A program made the translations under genes and the position numbers. From Mycolicibacter heraklionensis (GTDB lineage Bacteria > Actinomycetota > Actinomycetes > Mycobacteriales > Mycobacteriaceae), in assembly GCF_001021505.1 (NCBI RefSeq), contig NZ_LDPO01000001.1, positions 496,001 through 560,000 on the forward strand: a stretch of 64,000 bases of DNA, given 5' to 3'. The notes under the pieces were generated by a model that worked only from the letters and a program-made list of their open reading frames with translations, did not search any database and had not been told where the DNA came from. Positions 16,564 to 23,871 of the stretch are shown here, in pieces; the first letter of the stretch is position 1; every line of letters starts with the position of its first letter.

Positions 16564-17931
16564 ATGGGTCTGGTCTATTCCAGCGAGATCGAGGCGCCGC
16601 GTGACGAGGTCTTCGCCTGGCATGCCAGGCCGGGGGCCTTCACCCGGTTGAGCCCGCCGTGGCAGCCGATGCACCTGCGTAGCGAAGCAGACTCGTTGCG
16701 CGACGGCATCGCCGAGCTGACGCTGCCGGGCGGGCTTCGTTGGGTCGCCGAACACCAGGCGGGCGGCTATGACCCGCCTCGGCAATTCGCCGACGAACTC
16801 AGCAGCCGCGGCCTGGCGTCACTGCCGGCAAGGTTGGTGATGAAGTGGCGGCACATTCACGAGTTCGACGATCTCGGTGACGGCCGGACGCTGATGACCG
16901 ACCGGGTCGACACCCCGGTGCCCGGGGCGCTGCTGCGGCCGATGTTCGTCTATCGGCATCGCCAGCTTGCCGATGACCTCGCAGCACACCGGCGCGCCAA
17001 AGCCCATGACCTACAGCCCCTTACGGTGGCAGTCAGCGGTGCATCCGGGCTGGTGGGTTCGGCGCTGACCGCGTTCTTGAGCACCGGGGGCCATCGGGTG
17101 ATCCGGCTGGTGCGGCGTGCCGCGGCCAATCCCGTTGAGCGGCAGTGGAATCCCGACGATCCGGATCGTGACCTGTTGACCGGGGTCGATGCGGTGATCC
17201 ATCTGGCCGGCGCTTCGATCGCAGGACGCTTCACCGACAAGCATCGCCGCGCTATCCGCGACAGCAGGATCGGGCCGACTCGGAAACTAGCCGAGTTGAT
17301 CGCCCAGACCACCGATGGACCGACCGCTCTGGTCTGCGCCTCGGCGGTCGGCTATTACGGCTACGACCGCGGCGACGATGTCCTCACCGAGGACAGCGAA
17401 CGCGGCGACGGTTATCTGGCCGACGTCGTCGCCGCCTGGGAGGGTGCCCTCGCTCCGGCAGAGCAATCCGGTACTCGCGTTGTCCGTATTCGCACCGGCA
17501 TTGTGCAGTCCCCGCGGGGCGGAACGCTGCGTCTGATGCGGCCGCTGTTCGCAGCGGGACTCGGCGGGCGGCTGGGCAGCGGCCGACAGTGGCTGCCGTG
17601 GATCGGGATAGACGACTTGGTCGACATCTATCACCGAGCCCTCTGGGACACCGGACTTTCCGGACCGGTCAATGCCGTCGCTCCGAATCCGGTACGAAAC
17701 GGCGAATACACCAAGACGTTGGGACGAGTGCTGCGCCGGCCCACGATCCTTCCGGTACCGGGCTTGGGGCCACGATTGCTGCTCGGCGCCCAAGGCGCGC
17801 GTGAACTCGCCTGCGCGAGCCAGCGAGTACTGCCGGAGCGCCTGAGCCAGGCCGAACACCGGTTCCGTGCCCCCGAACTCGAACCGCTCCTGCGGCATCT
17901 GTTGGGGCGTGCCAGTCGCGCTACGTACTGA
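16564..17931 (+). CDS. SRPBCC plus TIGR01777 epimerase fusion (Rv2216-like)
   Basis: A 455-residue two-domain protein. Residues 1 to about 150 form a START/SRPBCC lipid-binding domain. The rest is an extended short-chain dehydrogenase of the TIGR01777 group: nucleotide loop VAVSGASGLVGSALTAF, then DAVIHLAGASIAGRFT, CASAVGYYGYDRGDD and the RTGIVQSPRGG segment. The same fusion is found in M. tuberculosis Rv2216. Substrate unknown. The stop overlaps the photolyase stop by 11 bp on the opposite strand. Confidence 0.87.
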   Translation: MGLVYSSEIEAPRDEVFAWHARPGAFTRLSPPWQPMHLRSEADSLRDGIAELTLPGGLRWVAEHQAGGYDPPRQFADELSSRGLASLPARLVMKWRHIHEFDDLGDGRTLMTDRVDTPVPGALLRPMFVYRHRQLADDLAAHRRAKAHDLQPLTVAVSGASGLVGSALTAFLSTGGHRVIRLVRRAAANPVERQWNPDDPDRDLLTGVDAVIHLAGASIAGRFTDKHRRAIRDSRIGPTRKLAELIAQTTDGPTALVCASAVGYYGYDRGDDVLTEDSERGDGYLADVVAAWEGALAPAEQSGTRVVRIRTGIVQSPRGGTLRLMRPLFAAGLGGRLGSGRQWLPWIGIDDLVDIYHRALWDTGLSGPVNAVAPNPVRNGEYTKTLGRVLRRPTILPVPGLGPRLLLGAQGARELACASQRVLPERLSQAEHRFRAPELEPLLRHLLGRASRATY

Positions 17932-19264
17932 TCCGCTGATACCGGCGTAGCGCCTCGGCCCGCTCGTGACTATGGTCGACGATCGGCTCCGGGTAATCCG
18001 GCGGACGCCCGCGCCGCACTAGGTGGGCATCGGTGACATCGGCCAACTCGGGAACCCAGCGACGCACGTAGGACCCGTCGGGGTCGAACTTTCGGCCCTG
18101 CAGCGTCGGGTTGAAAACCCGGAAGTACGGCGACGCATCGGTACCGGTCCCAGCGCACCATTGCCAGCCATGCTGATTGTTGGCCAGATCGCCGTCGACC
18201 AACTGATCGAGAAACCAGCGAGCACCCCACTGCCAAGGCAGATGCAGGTCCTTGACCAGGAAAGAGGCCACAATCATTCGTGCGCGGTTGTGCATGAATC
18301 CAGTGGCGAGCAGTTCCCGCATGCCCGCGTCGACCAGGGGAAATCCGGTGGTCCCGGCCTTCCAGCGCTCGAAGCGCCGTTGTGCCTCGGCATCGGTATC
18401 GGTCTGGATCGAGTCGAACTCGTTGTTCCAGTTCTCCCAGGCACTGCGTGGCCAGTGGTGCAGCACCGCGGCGTAGAAGTCCCGGAAAGCCAACTGCCGC
18501 AAATACGCTGACGCTCCTGGGCTGTGGTCGAGGTCGGCGACCATGGTGCGCGGGTGGATGTTGCCGAATTTGAGGTACGCCGACATCCGGCTTGCCCCGT
18601 CGCGGCCGAGGAGGTCGCGATCCTGGTCGTAGCGGTCCAACCCGCTGGCCACAAACGCATTCCAGTGCTCACGCGCGGCAGCTTCCCCAGCCGGGATGTC
18701 GACCTGCCCGCCGAAGTCGGGGATCTCCACCGGTTGCGTGGTCTTGCCGGACAACGCCGCGGGGTCGATCCAGTGCGCCGATTCGGTCCGTGACAGCGCC
18801 GGACGGCGCCAGCCGTGTTCGCGCCACCGCCGAAAGAACGGCGTGAAGACCCGATAGGGGGTGCCGTCGTCTTTGACGACCCGGCCCGGCGAGACCAGGT
18901 AGGGCGATCCGGTCGACACCAGCGGGATGCCGCCGAGCGCGGCTTGCACCTGCTCGTCACGACGGCGCCCAAACGGTGCGAAATCTTGCGAGACATGCAC
19001 GGCCGTCGCCGAGATCTCGGCGGCGAGTTGCGGGATCCGCCGCTGCGGGAGCCCGCGGGTAATCAGAAGCCGGCCACCGAATTCGTCGCGTAGATGACGT
19101 AGGCAGTCACCGAGGAACTGCAGTCGGCGCTGCCCCGAGGAGGCCTCCAGCCGTGGGTCCAGCACGAAACAACACAGCACTTCGGAGTCCTCGGCGACAG
19201 CAGCCGACAGGGCCGGCAGATCACCTACTCGCAGATCGCGGCGATACCACAGCAGGACCGCCAT
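17921..19264 (-). CDS. phr: Deoxyribodipyrimidine photolyase
   Basis: A 447-residue DNA photolyase of the cryptochrome/photolyase family, which uses blue light to split UV-made cyclobutane pyrimidine dimers. The N-terminal antenna domain opens with MAVLLWYRRDLRVGDLPAL. The FAD domain has DGASRMSAYLKFGNIHPRT, LRQLAFRDFY, MHNRARMIVASFLVKDLHL and NNQHGWQWCAGTGTDASPYF, all class I CPD photolyase signatures. M. tuberculosis lacks such a gene while many environmental mycobacteria carry it, supporting a free-living host. Confidence 0.93.
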   Translation of the reverse strand: MAVLLWYRRDLRVGDLPALSAAVAEDSEVLCCFVLDPRLEASSGQRRLQFLGDCLRHLRDEFGGRLLITRGLPQRRIPQLAAEISATAVHVSQDFAPFGRRRDEQVQAALGGIPLVSTGSPYLVSPGRVVKDDGTPYRVFTPFFRRWREHGWRRPALSRTESAHWIDPAALSGKTTQPVEIPDFGGQVDIPAGEAAAREHWNAFVASGLDRYDQDRDLLGRDGASRMSAYLKFGNIHPRTMVADLDHSPGASAYLRQLAFRDFYAAVLHHWPRSAWENWNNEFDSIQTDTDAEAQRRFERWKAGTTGFPLVDAGMRELLATGFMHNRARMIVASFLVKDLHLPWQWGARWFLDQLVDGDLANNQHGWQWCAGTGTDASPYFRVFNPTLQGRKFDPDGSYVRRWVPELADVTDAHLVRRGRPPDYPEPIVDHSHERAEALRRYQRIST

Positions 19265-19282
19265 TCGGCTATGCCTTCGTCC

Positions 19283-20959
19283 TCAGGCCGGCGACAGCGG
19301 CAGCCGCAGCGCACCCGGCGCATCCTCGGGAACGGTCGGGCGTTGTGGCGCCACCGGCGGGATGCGCCGGTACGGATGGCCCAGCGGCGGCCGCGAGTCT
19401 GGCTCACCGTTGTTGGGCCAGAACGCCATCGCCCGTTCGGCCTGCGCCGTAATGGTGAACGACGGGTTGACGCCCAGATTGGCGGTGATCGCCGAACCGT
19501 CGACCACGTGGACGCCGGGATGTCCGTACGCGCGCTGGTAGGGGTCGATGACCCCAGTATCCGCGGATTCACCGATCGGACAGCCGCCGATGAAGTGCGC
19601 CGTCAACGGGATGTTGAGCGCGTCGAGGTAGGTGCCGCCGGCCATCCCGCCGACCTTTTCGGCCATCCGGCGCGCCACCTCGTGGGCGGTCGGGATCCAG
19701 TCCGGATTGGGTTCGCCCACACCCTGTTTCGCGGTCATTCGGGTGCCGAACAGACCACGCTTGCGGTAAGTGGTCAGCGAGTTGTCCAGGGACTGCATCA
19801 CCAGCACGATGATCGAGTGCGCCGAGGCGTTGCGGGGAAACATGCTGTGCAGCATCATCGCCGGGTGGCGTGCGATGGTCAGCATCAACCGGGCGAATCG
19901 CCAGGGTCCGCCGTCGATCAGGTGGGTGCCCATCATCGACAGCAGGTTGGAGCCCTTGCCGTAGCGGCACACCTCGACATGGGTGTTGGCTTCCGGGTGG
20001 ATCGACGAGGTGATCGCCACCCCTTGGGCGAAGTCGTCACGATCGGGCGCGAACACCACCGGCACCTCTTCGGAATTGGTGCGGGTCAGCTCACCCAGGC
20101 GTGGCGACAGATGTGGCAGTGATCCGGTGTCGCGCAGCTTGTGCAGCAGCCGCTGGGTGCCCAGCGAGGCCGCCGCGAACACCACCTGGCCCGCGGTGAA
20201 GTCCCGCTTGTGCTTGCGCACCCAGCGTCCGGTGCGCACCGTGCTGACCACATAGCCGTCGCCGTCCGGCCGCACATCGGTGACCATCGTCATCGGATGG
20301 ATCTGGGCGCCGGCGTGCTCGGCCAGATACAGGTAATTGGTCTCGGTGGTGTTCTTCGCGTTGTGCGGACAACCGGTGAAGCACTGCGCGCAGCCGATGC
20401 AGCCCGCACGGTCCGGGCCTGCCCCGCCGAAGAACGGGTCCGCGACGGTCATGCCGGGCTCATCACCGAAGAAGACTCCGACGTTGGTCGGGTGGTAGGT
20501 GTCCTCAACCCCCAGATCCCGGGCCACCGCCAACAACACCTCATCGGCCGGGGTGGTGTGCGGGGTGGGTGTCACCCCGAGCATCCGGCGAGCCTGTTCG
20601 TAATACGGCGCAAGCTCGGCCTTCCAGTCGGTGATGTGCGCCCACTGTGGGTCGGTGTAGAACCGTTCCAATGGTTCGTAGAGGGTGTTGCCGTAGATCA
20701 ACGAGCCGCCGCCGACCCCGACGGCGCTGGCGATGAACGTCTTGCCCAGCACGGTCAGCCGCTGCGGGCCGAAGCAACCCAGCTTCGGTGCCCACATCGC
20801 TTTGCGGACATGCCAGTTGTTGGGCGGGAAATCGGTGGGGGCCCAGCGACGTCCCATGTCCAACACGCCTACGCGGTAACCCTTCTCGGTCAGGCGCAGC
20901 GCCGCGACACTGCCGCCGAATCCCGAACCGATCACCACGACGTCGTAGTCATATGTCAA
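19283..20959 (-). CDS. GMC-type oxidoreductase, ChoD-like
   Basis: A 558-residue flavoprotein. The FAD loop is VVIGSGFGGSVAALRLTEKG, then GVGGGSLIYGNTLYEP. A cysteine group (CIGCAQCFTGCPHNAKN) sits at about residues 190-205, and the C-terminal FAD segment is HVVDGSAITANLGVNPSFTI. It closely resembles mycobacterial ChoD (Rv3409c), annotated as a cholesterol oxidase though that activity is disputed. Location and sequence suggest a paralogue, so no symbol is given. It is followed on the same strand, 18 bp on, by the photolyase gene. Confidence 0.85.
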   Translation of the reverse strand: MTYDYDVVVIGSGFGGSVAALRLTEKGYRVGVLDMGRRWAPTDFPPNNWHVRKAMWAPKLGCFGPQRLTVLGKTFIASAVGVGGGSLIYGNTLYEPLERFYTDPQWAHITDWKAELAPYYEQARRMLGVTPTPHTTPADEVLLAVARDLGVEDTYHPTNVGVFFGDEPGMTVADPFFGGAGPDRAGCIGCAQCFTGCPHNAKNTTETNYLYLAEHAGAQIHPMTMVTDVRPDGDGYVVSTVRTGRWVRKHKRDFTAGQVVFAAASLGTQRLLHKLRDTGSLPHLSPRLGELTRTNSEEVPVVFAPDRDDFAQGVAITSSIHPEANTHVEVCRYGKGSNLLSMMGTHLIDGGPWRFARLMLTIARHPAMMLHSMFPRNASAHSIIVLVMQSLDNSLTTYRKRGLFGTRMTAKQGVGEPNPDWIPTAHEVARRMAEKVGGMAGGTYLDALNIPLTAHFIGGCPIGESADTGVIDPYQRAYGHPGVHVVDGSAITANLGVNPSFTITAQAERAMAFWPNNGEPDSRPPLGHPYRRIPPVAPQRPTVPEDAPGALRLPLSPA

Positions 20960-21014
20960 TTGGAGGCTCCTGGTGCGTTCGCCCGCGGCGGGCGCGATCG
21001 TATGGCGTAGTGAA

Positions 21015-21458
21015 TCACGTTGCGCGTGCGGGTACGAGCAAGATCAGCGATGCCGCCAGGAGCAGGCTGAGACCGACAGCGTTGAGCACCGCGTCACGCG
21101 GGCCGTACATATGCAGCATGCCGAGGTGATAGATCAGGTGCAGCGCATTGAAAACCGACCAGCTGATCGCCGTGATCACCACGACAGCGCGGTTGCGCAG
21201 GTAGTACACCGCCACGGCGCTGAGCGCCCCGAGCGCGAGAAACATGGCGCCGACATCCTTCACGAAGTGCTCGTTGTACGGGCCGAGCACCGGCAACCAC
21301 CTCATGCCCATACCGGGAAACGTGCTGTACCAGTGCAGCGGGGCGAAGTATGCCCACAGTCCGAGACTGAGGCCGACGATGGTCAAAACGAGCAGGCACC
21401 CGCGATGCACGATGAGGTTCACGCCCGGTAGACGGCGCAGCGAGCGAGTTTGTGACAT
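21015..21458 (-). CDS. Four-helix membrane protein, unknown function
   Basis: A 147-residue membrane protein with four predicted spans (CLLVLTIVGLSLGLWAYF, VGAMFLALGALSAVAVYYL, a third in VVVITAISWSVFNAL and a fourth in AVGLSLLLAASLILLVPA). An HxxxxxxH-type pair occurs in the third loop (ALHLIYHLGMLHM). ATG 21458 lies 8 bp past the stop of the NmrA-like gene, so the two are probably one operon. Confidence 0.75.
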   Translation of the reverse strand: MSQTRSLRRLPGVNLIVHRGCLLVLTIVGLSLGLWAYFAPLHWYSTFPGMGMRWLPVLGPYNEHFVKDVGAMFLALGALSAVAVYYLRNRAVVVITAISWSVFNALHLIYHLGMLHMYGPRDAVLNAVGLSLLLAASLILLVPARAT

Positions 21459-21466
21459 CGTGGCGC

Positions 21467-22219
21467 TCAGACGCTGTCCGGTGTCAGCGCAGCCAGCCAC
21501 TCGGCGTAGGTTTGCCGACCCCTCGGCCCGGGGTCGGTGGGCAGCAAGGCGCCATTGGCCATACCCTTTCCGGCCGCCCCGGGGATCCGCAGTCCGATGA
21601 CCGGCCGGTGCTGGCCGCGCCGCCGGACCAACTGCCGAACCATGTCGACGACCGACTCCACGCGCGGGCCGGCGAGTTCGGGCGCCATCTGCTGGGGCTC
21701 GCCGGTGGCCAAGCCGCACAGGTGGGCGGCGACCTCGCTGACCGCGATGGGCTGCGATTGCATCTTCGGGACCAGCGCGATCGGGCCGGGCACCTGCGCC
21801 AGGACTTGGTCGGCGAACTCGTGGAATTGGGCGGCCCGCAGAATCGTCCACGGCACGTTGCCGGCCTTCACCACTTCCTCTTGGTGCAGCTTGCCTTGGT
21901 AGTAGCCGGTGTGCACCCGGTCGATGCCGATGATCGACAGCGCGACGTGATGGCGAACCCCGTTGCGCTGTCCGGCGGCCAGCAGATTGGTGGTCGCTGC
22001 GCCGAAGGAGCCCCGTGCCTTCTTGGCGTTCATGGTCGCGAAGTCGGAGACGTCGATAACGACCTCGACGCCGTCGAGCGCGGCGTCGATTCCGGTGTTC
22101 TGGATCAGGTCAACCCCGTGCGCGCGGGCAAGGATCACCGGCTGGTGCCCCTGGCTGTGGAGATGCTCGACCACTTTGCGGCCGGTCTTGCCGGTACCTC
22201 CGGCAACCGCGATCTTCAT
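21467..22219 (-). CDS. NmrA-like NAD(P)-binding protein
   Basis: A 250-residue atypical short-chain dehydrogenase. The nucleotide motif is MKIAVAGGTGKTGRKVVEHL. The usual catalytic YxxxK is replaced by a YYQGKLHQEEVVKAGNVPWTILR segment typical of NmrA/SDR_a5-type redox-sensing or reductase proteins. It probably binds NADP(H); substrate unknown. First gene of a two-gene leftward unit with the membrane protein. It faces away from tRNA-Arg, with a 163-bp gap in which only a small hairpin (22362-22377) and a TAGAGT -10-like element before the tRNA are seen. Confidence 0.85.
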   Translation of the reverse strand: MKIAVAGGTGKTGRKVVEHLHSQGHQPVILARAHGVDLIQNTGIDAALDGVEVVIDVSDFATMNAKKARGSFGAATTNLLAAGQRNGVRHHVALSIIGIDRVHTGYYQGKLHQEEVVKAGNVPWTILRAAQFHEFADQVLAQVPGPIALVPKMQSQPIAVSEVAAHLCGLATGEPQQMAPELAGPRVESVVDMVRQLVRRRGQHRPVIGLRIPGAAGKGMANGALLPTDPGPRGRQTYAEWLAALTPDSV

Positions 22220-22382
22220 GAGCTGCTTCTTTCCTGGTAAGCGGCGATCAACGCCATTGTGATCGATGGGGCGCCGTGCGGGCGCCGCTTCGTCGTCTCA
22301 GGCGACACGGCGCTCCGACCGCCCACCGCGCACCCCCTGGCGATCCACTAGAGTTCTGTGCACCTGTTCTGACAGGTCCCCC

Positions 22383-22458
22383 GCCCCCGTAGCTCAGGGG
22401 ATAGAGCACGGCTCTCCTAAAGCCGGTGTCGCAGGTTCGAATCCTGCCGGGGGCACCA
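22383..22458 (+). tRNA. tRNA-Arg, anticodon CCT
   Basis: A complete cloverleaf: acceptor arms GCCCCCG and CGGGGGC, D arm GCTC/GAGC, anticodon arm CGGCT/AGCCG with loop CTCCTAA (anticodon CCT, reading AGG), T arm GCAGG-TTCGAAT-CCTGC, discriminator A and an encoded CCA at 22456-22458. A perfect 6-bp hairpin (ACCTGT-TCTG-ACAGGT) lies 5 bp upstream of the mature 5' end. An insertion sequence begins 7 bp past CCA; the mature tRNA is untouched. Confidence 0.97.
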
Positions 22459-22464
22459 AAGTGC
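22451..22464. repeat. 14-bp direct repeat, tRNA-side copy
   Basis: GGGCACCAAAGTGC, overlapping the 3' end of tRNA-Arg. An identical copy lies at 23836-23849 beyond the insertion sequence. With the element and one target duplication removed, the two copies form a 21-bp-period tandem directly at the tRNA 3' end, so the repeat predates the insertion. Confidence 0.8.
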
Positions 22465-22465
22465 A

Positions 22466-22564
22466 TGTATTACGTCGGGTGATGCTTGACGTTTCGGCTT
22501 CGGCTGATTCTTGACGGTGTTTCGGTTGATGCTTGTCAGCTGTTTCGGTTGATCCTTGACACTC
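22466..22564. repeat. Left IS end with repeated transposase-site-like units
   Basis: The outer 26 bp (22466-22491) is the terminal inverted repeat. Inside it the motif TGATnCTTGnC recurs three more times, at about 22505, 22527 and 22550, each preceded by CGG. The last unit (TTGATCCTTGACACTC) matches the innermost unit of the right end. Four units at the left and two at the right suggest several transposase binding sites per end. Confidence 0.7.
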
Positions 22565-22569
22565 CCTGG

Positions 22570-23766
22570 ATGAGGGAGTTGAGCGTGGTTGAGCAGAGGT
22601 ATCAGGCCGTGATGGCGGTGATCGGTGATGGGTTGTCGATCTCGCAGGTGGCCGAGAAGGTGGGGGTGTCGCGGCAGACGCTGCATGCCTGGTTGGCCCG
22701 GTATGAGGCCGAGGGCCTCGACGGGCTCAAGGATCGTTCGCATCGGCCGCGGGGCTGTCCGCATCAGATGGATGCCCATGTCGAGGCGCAGTTGTTGGAG
22801 TTGCGTCGGTCGCGGCCGTATTGGGGGCCGCGCCGGTTGGTGTTCGAGTTGGCCAAGCGTGGTGTTAGGCCGGTGCCTTCGGAGTCGGCGGCCTATCGGG
22901 CGTTGGTGCGGGCAGCCATGATCGACCCGGGCGTGCGTGATCGGCGTTCGCGTAAGTGGAAACGTTGGGAACGCGGCGCGGCGATGCAACTGTGGCAGAT
23001 GGACGTCGTCGGCGGGTTCCCGCTGGCCGATGGCACCAGTGCCAAGGCACTGACCGGTGTCGATGATCATTCCCGGATGTGCGTCTGTGCGCACCTGATG
23101 AGCCGGGAACGGACCCGGGCGGTCTGCGAGGGGTTACGGGCGGCGCTGGCGCGTTATGGGGCTCCCGAGCAGATCCTGACCGACAACGGCAAGGTGTTCA
23201 CCGGGCGATTCAATCACCCACCGGTGGAGGTGCTCTTCGATGCGATCTGCCGCCACAGCGGCATCGAACATCTGTTGACCCAACCCCGCAGTCCCACGAC
23301 GACGGGCAAGATTGAGCGTTTCCACCGCAGCTTGCGTGCTGAATTCCTGAGCACCCAAAAGCCTTTCAGCAATCTCAGGGCCGCGCAGCTGGCGTTGAAT
23401 GAGTGGGTCGACTATTACAACACCGCCCGCCCGCACCAAGGAATCGACATGCTCACCCCGGCCCAACGATTCACCCCGGGCGTGACCGGCACGGCGGTGA
23501 GCCCACCGATCAACCGCACCGATCGCAGCGGTGATGACTGGGTGTCGCGTCGGGTCACCACCAACGGGGTCGTCAGTGTCGCCTGGCAGCAAGTCAGCGT
23601 CGGCGCCCACCACGCCGGCTCACGCTGCGACATCCACGTCGACGGGGATCTACTGCGGTTTTACATCGGCGACGATCTGGTCAAGACCGCCGCACGAACC
23701 AGCCGCGGCGAGGTAAGAAACAAACGGGCCTTCCGCACCCGCGAACAGGCCCAATCACTAACCTAG
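22570..23766 (+). CDS. IS481-family transposase
   Basis: A 398-residue DDE transposase. The N-terminal helix-turn-helix is LSISQVAEKVGVSRQTLHAWL. The integrase core has first Asp in WQMDVVGGF, second in ILTDNGKVF and Glu in TTTGKIERFHRSLRAEF, followed by DYYNTARPHQGIDMLTPAQRF, all IS481/IS3-type marks. A C-terminal beta-rich tail of about 80 residues is longer than in minimal family members. ATG 22570 is chosen because it lies just inside the left end; the frame upstream covers the inverted repeat. No frameshift or internal stop. Confidence 0.93.
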   Translation: MRELSVVEQRYQAVMAVIGDGLSISQVAEKVGVSRQTLHAWLARYEAEGLDGLKDRSHRPRGCPHQMDAHVEAQLLELRRSRPYWGPRRLVFELAKRGVRPVPSESAAYRALVRAAMIDPGVRDRRSRKWKRWERGAAMQLWQMDVVGGFPLADGTSAKALTGVDDHSRMCVCAHLMSRERTRAVCEGLRAALARYGAPEQILTDNGKVFTGRFNHPPVEVLFDAICRHSGIEHLLTQPRSPTTTGKIERFHRSLRAEFLSTQKPFSNLRAAQLALNEWVDYYNTARPHQGIDMLTPAQRFTPGVTGTAVSPPINRTDRSGDDWVSRRVTTNGVVSVAWQQVSVGAHHAGSRCDIHVDGDLLRFYIGDDLVKTAARTSRGEVRNKRAFRTREQAQSLT

Positions 23767-23820
23767 AGTGTCAACGATCAACCGAAGAAGATCCGTCAAG
23801 CATCAACCGAGGTTGAACAG
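23766..23820. repeat. Right IS end with two transposase-site-like units
   Basis: Contains the terminal inverted repeat (23794-23819) and an inner unit beginning GAGTGTCAACGATCAACCG at 23766, which overlaps the last base of the transposase stop codon. Read on the complementary strand both units have the form CGGTTGATnnTTGAC, the same as the left end. Confidence 0.7.
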
Positions 23821-23835
23821 CAAAGTGCACCAAAT

Positions 23836-23849
23836 GGGCACCAAAGTGC
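23836..23849. repeat. 14-bp direct repeat, distal copy
   Basis: GGGCACCAAAGTGC, identical to 22451-22464, 16 bp beyond the right end of the insertion sequence. It may be a remnant attachment site formed by an earlier integration at the tRNA 3' end; no integrase is present in the window. Confidence 0.8.
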
Positions 23850-23871
23850 GCTGCATGACGGGGCGCGACTA

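Larger units (their letters stand above)
22466..23820 (+). mobile_element. IS481-family insertion sequence with 9-bp target duplication
   Basis: A 1355-bp element with one transposase gene. Ends are 26-bp inverted repeats that begin with TGT and match at 21 of 26 positions (22466-22491 and 23794-23819). It is bordered by the direct repeat CAAAGTGCA at 22457-22465 and 23821-23829, a clean target-site duplication. Transposase with a DDE triad, open frame and intact ends suggests an element that is recent or still able to move. It landed within the 3' flank of tRNA-Arg, the duplication starting in the CCA triplet itself. Confidence 0.88.

Noticed and set aside
19283..20959. Naming the GMC oxidoreductase choD
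   Set aside because: Strong resemblance, but neighbours differ from the choD locus and a paralogue is more likely; the cholesterol oxidase activity of ChoD is itself disputed.
22417..23094. 225-codon - strand frame across tRNA-Arg and the insertion sequence
   Set aside because: It would read through the tRNA and a terminal inverted repeat; the transposase frame on the other strand is complete.
22451..23849. 14-bp repeats as the target duplication of the insertion sequence
   Set aside because: The distal copy starts 16 bp beyond the inverted repeat; a 9-bp duplication (CAAAGTGCA) directly abuts both ends and explains the insertion better.
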